This document shows, piece by piece, positions 15,100-23,358 of a stretch of DNA of 32,584 nucleotides. The stretch covers positions 1-32,584 of the forward strand of contig NZ_BAOL01000074.1 of assembly GCF_000350145.1 (NCBI RefSeq), written 5' to 3'. The position numbers were made by a program, and so were the translations under genes. The notes under the pieces are model-generated. The model made no database searches, was not told the origin of the DNA, and saw only the letters and a list, made by a program, of their open reading frames with translations. The number at the start of each line of letters is the position of its first letter. Within the stretch, counting starts at the first letter, position 1. The stretch is from Ilumatobacter nonamiensis YM16-303 (GTDB taxonomy: Bacteria; Actinomycetota; Acidimicrobiia; Acidimicrobiales; Ilumatobacteraceae).

Positions 15100-15395
15100 G
15101 CATGCTCGCCGACGAGCACTTCGAGGCGGGAGGCGATCGTCGAGCTCGCGCATCCGCAGCTGGGAGAGTTCCCGATGCATCTCCGGGATGCGCGACGAGG
15201 GGCCCGCGAGACGATGAGTTCTTCGGCGGCAACCACGTCGGCGGTGCCGAGGGATCCTTGGGAGCGAATTCCGTTCTGGGATGGCTCGAAGGCAAGCCGG
15301 CCATCCCGATCGACGCGGCGTGGTGGATGGCGCTGCGGGACAACGGCATCGACGACCGACTCGAAGGCTTCGGTTCCCTCCTGCGGGACCACTGA
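15100..15395 (+). pseudogene. CaiB/BaiF (family III) CoA-transferase C-terminal remnant, frameshifted
   Basis: This 385-base stretch between the HMGL and OYE genes (15014-15398) holds no intact gene. ADEHFEA (15108-15128) in one frame continues as REAIVELAHPQLGEFPMH (from about 15127) in another, together giving the typical end of family III CoA-transferases (DxHFxAREAIVEVxHPxLGExxM). A loss of two bases from an original GCGCGG would explain the break at 15126-15131. Further on, RDEGPA and DDEFFGG fragments in yet other frames resemble the last part of the family. The tail up to the TGA at 15393-15395 (WLEGKPAIPIDAAWWMALRD) is unrecognised. No start region is left. Confidence 0.55.
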
Positions 15396-15398
15396 GGG

Positions 15399-16805
15399 TC
15401 AGCGCGGTCGCGGTTGTCGCGTCCGGCGTTTCACGGTGGCCAGCTCCACCCGTTCGGGTCGGGCTTTGTAGAACGGATCGAGGGGGTAGCAGCCCGACAC
15501 GAGTCCGGCGCGGGGTGCCGTGGTGCAGTCGCTGAAGGTGCGGCACACCAGACGGCGGGTCAATTCGCCACCCGCCAGCACGTCGGTGGGCAGGTGCGGG
15601 TACGACAGCGCGATCCGGCCGAGTCCGACCATCGACGCGTCACCCGAGCGGATCACGGCCTGGGCGACGTTCGGCAGCCATTCCTGCAGATACGAGTATG
15701 CCGATCCGATGACGGTCATGTCGGGCGCGTGCCGAGCCAGTTGTGCGGTCGCGTCGATCTGTCGGGCGACGCCGACGAGTGGATCCTCGGGCGGGAGGTA
15801 CCCGTCGGACGGCGGGAAGAGCGCCGGCCGCTGGATGTGTGGGCAGTAGTAGGGGCTCCCGGCCGTGGTGCAGATCAGCCCTACGCCTGCATCGCGCAGC
15901 ATGTCGATCAACGCGAACGGTTCGTTGGCGTCGAGGTCCGGTCCGCTGCCGTGGGCGCCGAAGGCATGGTGATACGGCTCGGTCGCAGCCGGAACGCCGA
16001 CCCCGTCCTCGCCGGGTCGGAACGGCACCGCGTCGAACACCGAGAAGCGGACGCCGACGGCCAATCGGGGAGCAGCCGCGCGAATGCCCGTGATGATGTC
16101 GCGCATGAAGCGGGTGCGGTTCTCGAAGCTGCCGCCGTAGCGGCCGGCTCGATCGAATCCGGACAGCAGCTCGTGTCCGAGGTAGCCGTGGCATGCCTTC
16201 ACGTCGACGAAATCGAACCCGGCTTCATCGGCGAGGACCGCACGCTGGACGAACAGTGCGACGAGTTCGTCGAGTTCGTCGTCGGTCATCACCGATGCGT
16301 CGTTCGCACCGCTCGGTTCGTCGAGCGCCGGATGTCGATATGCCGTGCGCGGCGCCGGTGCGCCCTCGGGACGCGAGTACCGCCCGGAGTGCGTGAGTTG
16401 GAGCCCGACGATCTGGCCGTCGTGGAACACGGATCGGAGGTTCGCGAGTTCGGAGACCGTGCTGTCGGAGATCGTCAGCTGACGGGGGTTCGCACGGCCG
16501 TCGTGGCACACCGCGGTGGCCTCGGCCCAGACCAGTCCGGATCCACCGTCGGCAAATCGCTTCCAGCGCCTCGTCACGAGGTCGGTCGGGTGTCCGTCTG
16601 CGGTTCCGTCCCAACCTTCCATCGGCAGGATCGCGAAGCGGTTCGGGACCGTCAGCGTGCCGGCTGATCCGTCGTGAACCGTGGTGGGCTGAGCGAGAAC
16701 TCCGCCGGGCTCGACGACTTCGTCGACCGGGAGATCGATGCCGAGCGAGCGCAGGTGTTCGGTGAATGCCTCGAAGGAGTCGAGCTTGCGGACCTGAGGG
16801 ATCAT
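15399..16805 (-). CDS. Old yellow enzyme family NADH:flavin oxidoreductase
   Basis: 468 residues from ATG 16805, seven bases after the upstream gene's stop. The FMN-binding TIM barrel is clear: LQLTHSGR (136-142), then DVKACHGYLGHELLS (201-215) with the substrate-binding His206 and catalytic-type Tyr208, and RYGGSFENRTRF (222-233). The C-terminus carries CRTFSDCTTAPRAGLVSGC, with three cysteines, but not the exact four-Cys iron-sulfur motif of dienoyl-CoA reductases, and no FAD/NAD domain follows. Such enzymes reduce activated C=C bonds or oxidise/reduce cyclic substrates. It is the second gene of the leftward arm of a LacI-controlled locus, after a DapA-like lyase, which suggests a role in breaking down an unusual sugar-derived or cyclic compound. 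Confidence 0.88.
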   Translation of the reverse strand: MIPQVRKLDSFEAFTEHLRSLGIDLPVDEVVEPGGVLAQPTTVHDGSAGTLTVPNRFAILPMEGWDGTADGHPTDLVTRRWKRFADGGSGLVWAEATAVCHDGRANPRQLTISDSTVSELANLRSVFHDGQIVGLQLTHSGRYSRPEGAPAPRTAYRHPALDEPSGANDASVMTDDELDELVALFVQRAVLADEAGFDFVDVKACHGYLGHELLSGFDRAGRYGGSFENRTRFMRDIITGIRAAAPRLAVGVRFSVFDAVPFRPGEDGVGVPAATEPYHHAFGAHGSGPDLDANEPFALIDMLRDAGVGLICTTAGSPYYCPHIQRPALFPPSDGYLPPEDPLVGVARQIDATAQLARHAPDMTVIGSAYSYLQEWLPNVAQAVIRSGDASMVGLGRIALSYPHLPTDVLAGGELTRRLVCRTFSDCTTAPRAGLVSGCYPLDPFYKARPERVELATVKRRTRQPRPR

Positions 16806-16812
16806 GATGCGA

Positions 16813-17781
16813 TCACGACCACGCTTCGAGGCGGCGGACGATGTCGGCGAGCACGTCTCGGTCGCTGTCAGGGCGGCGGGGGGCGGCGTCGGGGACCACG
16901 CTGCTCGACGCCCAGCCGCGCAGTTCGAGGAACATCGCTGCGTCGTGTCGGTAGCCGGGAACCGGCGCACGGAAGGTGAACTGGCCGAGGTACTGGAGGA
17001 GGTCGTTCAGCTCGTGGAACGCCGGGTCGCCTTCCTGCCAGAGCCGATCGCGCAGGGCGAACTCGGCGGGAGCGAAGGTGGAGAGGCCGAGCAGGTAGTC
17101 GCTGCCCCACATGACCATGTCGATCGCGAGATCGTTGCCGGTCAGTACCTGGAAGTCGGGTCGGATCGAGTCGCGCGAGCGCAGGCGGTCCCACTCGAGT
17201 CGCCGCGACAGCGACGAGTGTTTCGCCCCGATGCACTGCTCGATGCCGAGCAGTTGTTCGTAGGTGTCGAGATCGAGGATCCGTCCGTACGGCACGAACA
17301 TCGTCCCGAGCTCGAATGCGATGAAGGAACCGACCTCGGCTCCGAGCGCCGCGTGGGCTCCGATCCATTCTTCGGAGGCGAGTGACGACAGCCCGTTCGA
17401 CGGGAAGACCACCGGGGTTCCACCGCGCTCGCTGATCGCGCGCGCCGAGCGAGCGAGCGCGCCCGGGTCGAACGGGGAGCCTGGTTCATCGGCGACGAAC
17501 GCTCCGGCGACGAAGTTCCCGCCGGTGAGCGACGAGGTGGCGTCGAGCACGCGCACGATGGTGTCGTCGTCGAGGAGTTGGACGTAGCCGGTGTCCATGT
17601 TGACCGCCGGCGTGAGGCCCGCATCGGAGGTGCGTGACACGTGCGCTTCGAATGCTGCCCAGTCGATCGAGCCGTCGGTGAGGAACGGGAGGAGGATCGC
17701 CGACATCCCACGGATTCGGCGGTTCGGCCGGACGGGCGGGGTCGGTGCGGTGGATCGGATGGATGGTGGGGCGGTCGACAC
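16813..17781 (-). CDS. Dihydrodipicolinate synthase (DapA) family aldolase/lyase
   Basis: 322 residues from GTG 17781 with GGAG nine bases upstream. The N-acetylneuraminate lyase/DapA fold is indicated by GMSAILLPFLTDGSIDWAAFEAHV (25-48) and by CIGAKHSSLSR (183-193), where Lys187 would form the Schiff base. The strand that normally carries the catalytic tyrosine (PYY) reads FIAFELG, so the proton-relay tyrosine appears to be missing. That argues against lysine biosynthesis and for a different aldolase or dehydratase reaction on a sugar acid. It starts 26 bases from the 20-bp LacI palindrome (17808-17827) and leads the leftward arm of the locus with the OYE-family gene. Confidence 0.85.
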   Translation of the reverse strand: MSTAPPSIRSTAPTPPVRPNRRIRGMSAILLPFLTDGSIDWAAFEAHVSRTSDAGLTPAVNMDTGYVQLLDDDTIVRVLDATSSLTGGNFVAGAFVADEPGSPFDPGALARSARAISERGGTPVVFPSNGLSSLASEEWIGAHAALGAEVGSFIAFELGTMFVPYGRILDLDTYEQLLGIEQCIGAKHSSLSRRLEWDRLRSRDSIRPDFQVLTGNDLAIDMVMWGSDYLLGLSTFAPAEFALRDRLWQEGDPAFHELNDLLQYLGQFTFRAPVPGYRHDAAMFLELRGWASSSVVPDAAPRRPDSDRDVLADIVRRLEAWS

Positions 17782-17807
17782 GATCGGGATCTCCTCGAGT
17801 CAGGGTG

Positions 17808-17827
17808 TCGTGCAAGCGCTTGCACGA
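17808..17827. promoter_or_regulatory. 20-bp perfect palindrome, LacI-family operator
   Basis: TCGTGCAAGCGCTTGCACGA reads the same on both strands and has the central CG typical of LacI/GalR operators (core TGCAAGCGCTTGCA). It lies between the divergent DapA-like and LacI genes, so one bound dimer could repress both arms. Confidence 0.85.
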
Positions 17828-17849
17828 TCGTGGCAACGCATCGTAGACT
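17820..17849 (+). promoter_or_regulatory. Candidate promoter of the lacI-led operon
   Basis: TTGCAC (17820-17825), an 18-base spacer and TAGACT (17844-17849). The -35 element is the right half of the operator palindrome, so repressor and RNA polymerase would compete. A leader of about 40-45 nt to the GTG at 17899 would follow. Confidence 0.5.
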
Positions 17850-17898
17850 GGCTCGATCGAAACGTCCACCCCCATCCTCGGACCACGACGGGAATCCG

Positions 17899-18930
17899 GT
17901 GTCGACCGACGGCGTCAAGCTCGCTGACGTCGCACGGGAGGCCGGGGTCCACCCGAGCACCGTGTCGCGCGTCCTGAGTCGGCCTCAGCTGATCGGGGAA
18001 CCGACGCGGGCGGCGGTCCAGGCCGCGATCGACCGGCTCGGGTACGTTCCCAACCGGGCCGCGCGTCAGTTGGCCGGCGGGCGTACCGGCACGATCGGGG
18101 TCCTCGTTCCCGACATCACGAATCCCTACTTCGCGTGCGTCGTCCGGTCGGTCCAGCGGCGTTGCGGACAGTCGGGGTACACGATGCTGCTCGCCGACAC
18201 CGATCAGAGCCATGACGTCGAGTTGTCGCAGGCCCGCGCGCTGGCGCCCAGCGTCGACGGGTTCATCGTGTGTACGCCGATCGCGACGACCACGCAGTGG
18301 CGTGGTCTCGCAGGTGCGAAGCCGCTCGTGTTCGTCAACCGCCGAGCTGCCGGTGTCGCCTGGGTGGTCGTCGACCAACCGGCGATCGTCGAACTGGGAG
18401 TTCAGCACCTGCGCGCTGCCGGACACGATGCGATCGCGGTGGTGCGGGGACCGGCCGCCTACTGGTCGTCTCGCCAGCGTGATCGGATGATCCGCTCGCT
18501 CGACGGCGTCGTCGCCATCGGTCCGATCCGTCCCGACTACGACGCCGGAGTGACGCTCGCCGACGAATTGCTCGCCGCGGGTGTCACCGGAGTCGTTGCG
18601 TTCAACGATCAGCAGGCCCTCGGCATCATCGCGGGCGTGCGCGCCGCCGGCCGCTCCGTGCCGGGCGACCTGTCGGTCGTCGGCTCCGACGACATCGATG
18701 CGGCAGCGATGAGCACTCCGCCGCTCACGACGGTCACGGCACCCATGCAGCGTCTGGGAGAGACCGCCTTCGCCGCCATCGATCAGATGCTCGGTGGAAG
18801 CGACGAGCACGTGTCGACGTCGCTTCCGGTGACCATGTCGATCCGCGACTCCACGGCGCCGCCATCTCGATCCACTGCCGTTCGCCTGCCCACCACTCGC
18901 TCATCCCCACCGAATGGACACCCGACGTGA
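17899..18930 (+). CDS. LacI/GalR-family transcriptional regulator
   Basis: 343 residues from GTG 17899 (GGGAA upstream). The helix-turn-helix begins at VKLADVAREAGVHPSTVSRVLS (6-27); the hinge helix is at about 50-57 (RAARQLAGG). A periplasmic-binding-protein-like sensor domain follows (GVLVPDITNPYFACVV; AFNDQQALGIIAGVR; VVGSDDID). Members with this layout usually repress catabolic genes until a sugar or sugar acid binds. The perfect palindrome 71 bases upstream is the natural operator, implying autoregulation and control of the DapA-like/OYE arm. The GTGA overlap with the next gene couples it to the Tat lipoprotein. Confidence 0.93.
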   Translation: MSTDGVKLADVAREAGVHPSTVSRVLSRPQLIGEPTRAAVQAAIDRLGYVPNRAARQLAGGRTGTIGVLVPDITNPYFACVVRSVQRRCGQSGYTMLLADTDQSHDVELSQARALAPSVDGFIVCTPIATTTQWRGLAGAKPLVFVNRRAAGVAWVVVDQPAIVELGVQHLRAAGHDAIAVVRGPAAYWSSRQRDRMIRSLDGVVAIGPIRPDYDAGVTLADELLAAGVTGVVAFNDQQALGIIAGVRAAGRSVPGDLSVVGSDDIDAAAMSTPPLTTVTAPMQRLGETAFAAIDQMLGGSDEHVSTSLPVTMSIRDSTAPPSRSTAVRLPTTRSSPPNGHPT

Positions 18931-21218
18931 ACCGACCACTCGACCGCCGCCAGTTCTTGAGAGTGACGACCGGAGCACTCGCCGTCGGCGTGGCCGCGTG
19001 CAGCAGCGACGGTGGGAACGGGACGTCATCCGCCGGCACCGATGCGCCAGCGACCACCTCCACACCGAGCACGACGTCCGCGTCAACGTCCACCTCGACG
19101 AGCACCACGGTTGTCGACGCGACGACGACGCTGCCCGATCCGGTCGCTTCCGCGCTCGCCGCACCGGGAAGCCCGGGCCTCGTCGACGAGGCGACGTACC
19201 AGGCGCGATCCGATGCGTATCTCCACTTCGCCACCGCCGGCGGAGAGCTCGGCAACCCGACCCACGTCGCTGCGCAACTCGCCCGCGCCCACCGCGAGCC
19301 CGACTACACGTGGGCGGTGGAGGACGTGACCCCCGCGACGTTCGACACGTCGTTCGCCCGCCTCGACGGTTGGGAGGACACGCGAGATTTCGATCTGATG
19401 TACCTGCTCTGGCTGCTCGAGCTCGGACAGGGCGACACGCCGATGACGCAGCTGTCTCCTGACGTGATCGAGGCGATCAGGCAGCGAGTCATTGCCAACC
19501 GGTATCGCTACGACGATCCGCTGCCTGCGGATCGCCTCGACAACCTGTGGTTCTGGTCCGAGAACCATCTGATCATCAACCTGGTGCTCGAATTCCTCGC
19601 TGGTCAGCGCTATCCCGACGAGGTCTTCACCGTCACGGGGCTGACGGGAGCGGAGCACATGGAACGGGCCCGACCCGACCTCCTCGAGTGGATTCACGAA
19701 CGGGGTCAGCTCGGGTTCTTCGAGTGGCACAGCAACGTCTACATGCTGAAGAACATCACGCCGCTGCACCTGCTCGTCGAACAGGCCGACGACCCCGAGA
19801 TCGTCGTCGCGGCGGCGATGGCGCTCGACCTCTGCGTCTTCGACATGGCGACGCACCTGCAGAACGGTTGCTACACCGCGCCGCGCGGGCGGACCTACAA
19901 GAAGGACAAGACGTCGTCGCTCGACGAGGACACGTTCGGAACGAACAAGTTCCTGTTCGACGACACGACCGCCGAGTATCAGACGACGAGTGACAACGGC
20001 GCCACCTACCTGGCGGCCGGACAGCGGTATCGGCCACCACAACTCCTGATCGACATCGCCCGCGCCGACGCCGAAACGGTGGTGCGTGAACGACACGGAG
20101 TGTTCCTCGACTCGGACGCGCCGCTCGAGGAAGCTCCGGTCGCCCCCTACGGCAAGGACTTCGACGATCCGACGAACCTGTCGTTCTGGTGGAGCCTCGG
20201 AGGGCTGGGACTCTGGCAGATGGCGCGGACCGGGCTGCAACAGGGCGAGGAGTACCGGCTGCTCGAGACCGAGCAGTTCGAGCAGGTCGCGCTCATGGCG
20301 GCGCTCAACGACAACGACCCCGAACGCGTTCGGGCGTGGCTCCACCAGTTCGACGCGATCGTGAACTTCGGCTTCCTGAGCGAGGCGAACACCTACGCCT
20401 ACCGACATCCCAAGGTCAGCTTGGCGAGTGTGCTCGATCACCGGTTCGGTGAGATGCGTGACCAGGTGCACGCGTGGCAGGCAGCGATCGACGAGGACGC
20501 GATGGTCTTCACCTCGCACCCCTTGACCCCACCCGCCGAGTCCGAGGACTGGGGTGACGATCCGGATCCCGGCTACTGGACCGGTGAGGCGTCGATGCCC
20601 CGCTCGGCGCAGTTCCGGAAGACGGCCGTCCACATCTACCAGCCGGCGTGGGACGAGTCCACCGACGCAACGCTCTGGTCGGTCTTCCCGTACCAACCGT
20701 TCACGCACGCGTTCGTTCCGCAGGATCGCTTCGACGAGGTGCGTCAGGTGGGGAACTGGACGCTGATGACGAAGGCCGGCGGCCACATCGCGCTGTGGTC
20801 GTGGCGGACGCCGAACTTCCGCCCGGCCGGGCCGGGGGAGGCGACGCGGGACTTCACCCAGCCGTTCGATCTCGTTGCCGAAGGTGGTCCCGACAACGTG
20901 TGGATCGTCGAGGTCGGAAACGACGAGGACGACGGTGACTTCGACGCGTTCGTGGCTGCGATCACGAGCAGCGATCCGGCGGTCGTCCGCGACGACGCAG
21001 GATTCGCCGTCGACTGGACGTCGCCGTCGTCCGGTTCGATCGAGTTCTCCTCGACGGGAGCGTTCGTCGTCGACGGGTCGGATCAGCCGCTCGCCGACCA
21101 CCCGCGCCACGAATCGCCGTGGGGCACCGTCGAGCACGAGTCGTTGCAGTATCGACTCTCCGACGGAACCCATCAATGGAGCGTCGACTTCGACAGCGCC
21201 GAGCGGACCGTGTCATGA
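18927..21218 (+). CDS. Large Tat-exported lipoprotein of unknown function, possible alpha/alpha-toroid carbohydrate-active protein
   Basis: 763 residues. The N-terminus has a twin-arginine motif DRRQFLR (6-12), a short hydrophobic stretch and a VAAC lipobox (Cys25), then a long Ser/Thr-rich tether (about 26-70), so a folded, cofactor-containing or multidomain protein is exported and anchored. The body to about residue 540 is helix-rich with many Trp, Tyr and His, including WSENH (210-214) and FFEWHSNVY (264-272), motif-like clusters that could form an active site. The last 220 residues look beta-rich. This helical barrel plus beta-sandwich layout recalls polysaccharide lyases, but I recognise no known family member and assign no reaction. 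It overlaps the LacI gene (GTGA) and the next oxidoreductase (ATGA), placing it in a sugar-type catabolic operon. Confidence 0.8.
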   Translation: MNRPLDRRQFLRVTTGALAVGVAACSSDGGNGTSSAGTDAPATTSTPSTTSASTSTSTSTTVVDATTTLPDPVASALAAPGSPGLVDEATYQARSDAYLHFATAGGELGNPTHVAAQLARAHREPDYTWAVEDVTPATFDTSFARLDGWEDTRDFDLMYLLWLLELGQGDTPMTQLSPDVIEAIRQRVIANRYRYDDPLPADRLDNLWFWSENHLIINLVLEFLAGQRYPDEVFTVTGLTGAEHMERARPDLLEWIHERGQLGFFEWHSNVYMLKNITPLHLLVEQADDPEIVVAAAMALDLCVFDMATHLQNGCYTAPRGRTYKKDKTSSLDEDTFGTNKFLFDDTTAEYQTTSDNGATYLAAGQRYRPPQLLIDIARADAETVVRERHGVFLDSDAPLEEAPVAPYGKDFDDPTNLSFWWSLGGLGLWQMARTGLQQGEEYRLLETEQFEQVALMAALNDNDPERVRAWLHQFDAIVNFGFLSEANTYAYRHPKVSLASVLDHRFGEMRDQVHAWQAAIDEDAMVFTSHPLTPPAESEDWGDDPDPGYWTGEASMPRSAQFRKTAVHIYQPAWDESTDATLWSVFPYQPFTHAFVPQDRFDEVRQVGNWTLMTKAGGHIALWSWRTPNFRPAGPGEATRDFTQPFDLVAEGGPDNVWIVEVGNDEDDGDFDAFVAAITSSDPAVVRDDAGFAVDWTSPSSGSIEFSSTGAFVVDGSDQPLADHPRHESPWGTVEHESLQYRLSDGTHQWSVDFDSAERTVS

Positions 21219-22246
21219 GCACAGCCCGGCCGGTGTCGTTCGCGGTCGTCGGTGCCGACCACCTCCACCTGTTCGAACTCGTCGATCGACTGGTCGCCGC
21301 CGGTGCCATCGCATCGGCGCACGCTCCGCTCGGTGACCTGACGCAGCTGTACGCGGACTGGCGCGCCGAGTCGATCGAGACCTCGGTCGAGGCGATCCTC
21401 GACGACCCCGACGTCGATCTCGTGGTCCTCGCGGGCGTCCCGAAGGATCGCGCGGAGCTGGCGATCGCCGCGCTCCGGCGTGGCAAACGGGTGCTCAGCG
21501 CCAAGCCCGGTGTGACCACGCCGGCGCAGCTCGGAGCGATCCGGGAAGAACTGGCGGGACGTGCAGGGCGACCGTGGACCGTGCTCTTCACGGAGCGCTT
21601 CGAGAACCGGGCGATCGGCGCCGCGATCGACCTCGCGCGCAGCGGTGCGCTCGGCGAGATCGTGCACGTGATCGGCGGCGGGCCGCACCGGCTCGGTGCG
21701 GAGGGGCGGCCCGAGTGGTTCTGGGATCACGAGGCGACGGGCGGCATCCTCGTGGACATCGGTTCGCACCAGGCCGATCAGCTGCTCGCGATCGCCTTCG
21801 ATGGCGGTGCATCCGCGGTCGTCGGCGAGGTACGGACGTCGTCGGTCGGCAACGTCGCGTGCGGTGAGCATCCGGGAATGCAGGACATCGGCTCGATGAC
21901 GCTCGTCGCGAACGGTGTCGTCGGTGACCACCGGGTCGACTTCCTGACCCCCGACGGTCTCGACTCGTGGGGCGACGTTCGGCTGCAGATCGTCGGGACC
22001 CGCGGGACGGCGGAGGCCCGTGCGAACGTCGACCCGGCGGGTGAGGCCGGCGCCGAGCACCTGATCGTCGTCGACCGCGAGGGAACTCGCCGGGTCGACG
22101 TCTCCGAGCACGACGTCGACTGGGCGCCGCGGTTCCTCGCCGATCTCCGCGATGACGGCGAGCGGCTGATGTCGCAGGCGCATGTCCTGGAGGTGTGTGA
22201 TCTGACGCTCCGCGCGCAAGAGGCCGCCGTGCCGTGGGGGACGTGA
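21215..22246 (+). CDS. Gfo/Idh/MocA-family oxidoreductase (atypical)
   Basis: 343 residues; the ATG at 21215 overlaps the preceding stop. The Rossmann start reads FAVVGADHLHLF, lacking the usual G-x-G-x-x-G and with a DHLH segment instead. The EKP motif is AKP (96-98), keeping Lys97 but not the glutamate. The C-terminal alpha/beta domain shows GGILVDIGSHQADQLL, the family's D-x-G-x-H-x-x-D pattern. Family members oxidise or reduce sugars, inositols or biliverdin with NAD(P). The changes suggest a distinct subfamily; the substrate is unknown. The end overlaps the second dehydrogenase gene (GTGA), so the two could act in sequence or as a pair. Confidence 0.87.
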   Translation: MSTARPVSFAVVGADHLHLFELVDRLVAAGAIASAHAPLGDLTQLYADWRAESIETSVEAILDDPDVDLVVLAGVPKDRAELAIAALRRGKRVLSAKPGVTTPAQLGAIREELAGRAGRPWTVLFTERFENRAIGAAIDLARSGALGEIVHVIGGGPHRLGAEGRPEWFWDHEATGGILVDIGSHQADQLLAIAFDGGASAVVGEVRTSSVGNVACGEHPGMQDIGSMTLVANGVVGDHRVDFLTPDGLDSWGDVRLQIVGTRGTAEARANVDPAGEAGAEHLIVVDREGTRRVDVSEHDVDWAPRFLADLRDDGERLMSQAHVLEVCDLTLRAQEAAVPWGT

Positions 22247-23322
22247 GCGAGTTGCGCGTCGGTGTGGTCGGCCTCGGGATCGGGCGACTGCACGTCGGGG
22301 CATGGGCGGAGGTCGACGGCGCCGAGGTGACGGTGGTCGCGGACACCGCCGAGCGGCGGCGCAACAAGGCGGCTGAGGTGTGGGGCATCCCCGCTGTCGA
22401 CTCGCTCGACGCGGTGCTTGCCGCCGGTGTCGACGTGGTCGACCTGTGCACGCCGCCGCGCTTCCATGAGGCGCAGATCGAGCGGTGTCTCGAGGCGGGA
22501 GTCCACGTGGTCTGCGAGAAGCCGCTGGTCGATTCTGTTGCCGCCTGTGACCGTTTGCGTGTCGTGGCGGATCGGGCGGGTGACGAGAGCGGCGCGCGGT
22601 TGATGCCGATCATGCAGTACCGATTCGGCGATGGCGCACGCCGGGCCCGTGCGCTGATCGACGCGGGTCTCGTCGGGCGTCTGTACACGGCGTCGGCCTC
22701 GACGTGGTGGCGACGCGAACGCGCCTACTACGACTCCGCCCCGTGGCGCGGCACCTGGGAGGGCGAGCGCGGGGGCAGCGTCCTGACGCATGCGATTCAC
22801 ATCCACGATCTGCTGACGTTCGTCGGCGGACCGTTGAGCGAAGTTCGCGCCCTCACGGCGACCCGCGTCAACGACATCGAGACCGAGGACTGTGCGGTGG
22901 CAGCGGGCCGCACCGCGGACGGTGCGCTGGTCACGATGAACGTCACGGTCGGTGCGGTGACGGAATCGAGCCGGCTCGCCTGGTGTTTCGAGCACGTGAT
23001 GATCGAGTCGTCGCCAGCGCCGTACGACCCGGCGGCTCTGCCGTGGACGTTTCGCTTCGCCGATCCGGAGGTCGAAGCCGAAGCCGAGCGCGTGATCGCA
23101 GCACTCGACGATCGACCGGCGCTCTTCGTCGGTCAGTTCCAGGGTTTCGTCGACTCACTGAAGGGTGACGCGGCACAACCGGTCGATCTCGACGACGCGG
23201 TCGCGTCCCTCGAACTCGTGACCGCGTGGTACCGGAGCGCCCGTACCGGCTCGGTCGAGGCCCTGCCGTTGGCCACCGACGACCCCGACCGCGAGTCCTG
23301 GCGGCCACAGCCACCGCGTTGA
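22243..23322 (+). CDS. Gfo/Idh/MocA-family oxidoreductase (canonical)
   Basis: 359 residues from the GTG at 22243, chosen because it gives the same 4-base overlap seen at the other junctions; GTG 22234 is the alternative. The NAD(P)-binding start is VGVVGLGIGRLH, and CEKP (91-94) holds the catalytic-type lysine, Lys93. GGSVLTHAIHIHDLL marks the substrate-binding helix with two histidines. This is a full-length, canonical dehydrogenase likely acting on a sugar or sugar acid. It closes the rightward arm of the LacI-controlled locus and is followed by a strong bidirectional hairpin. Confidence 0.92.
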   Translation: MSELRVGVVGLGIGRLHVGAWAEVDGAEVTVVADTAERRRNKAAEVWGIPAVDSLDAVLAAGVDVVDLCTPPRFHEAQIERCLEAGVHVVCEKPLVDSVAACDRLRVVADRAGDESGARLMPIMQYRFGDGARRARALIDAGLVGRLYTASASTWWRRERAYYDSAPWRGTWEGERGGSVLTHAIHIHDLLTFVGGPLSEVRALTATRVNDIETEDCAVAAGRTADGALVTMNVTVGAVTESSRLAWCFEHVMIESSPAPYDPAALPWTFRFADPEVEAEAERVIAALDDRPALFVGQFQGFVDSLKGDAAQPVDLDDAVASLELVTAWYRSARTGSVEALPLATDDPDRESWRPQPPR

Positions 23323-23334
23323 TCGTCCCCGAAC

Positions 23335-23358
23335 CCGCTGACCGATCACGGTCAGCGG
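23335..23358. terminator. Bidirectional terminator hairpin
   Basis: CCGCTGACCG (23335-23344) pairs perfectly with CGGTCAGCGG (23349-23358) around ATCA, a 10-bp stem between the convergent Gfo/Idh/MocA and membrane-protein genes. It includes the latter's stop codon. There is no T-tract, as is usual in high-GC actinobacteria. Confidence 0.7.

Noticed and set aside
19083-21176. A 697-residue open frame on the minus strand
   Set aside because: Shadow of the 763-residue lipoprotein gene; composition is Arg/Val/Asp-biased and motif-free.
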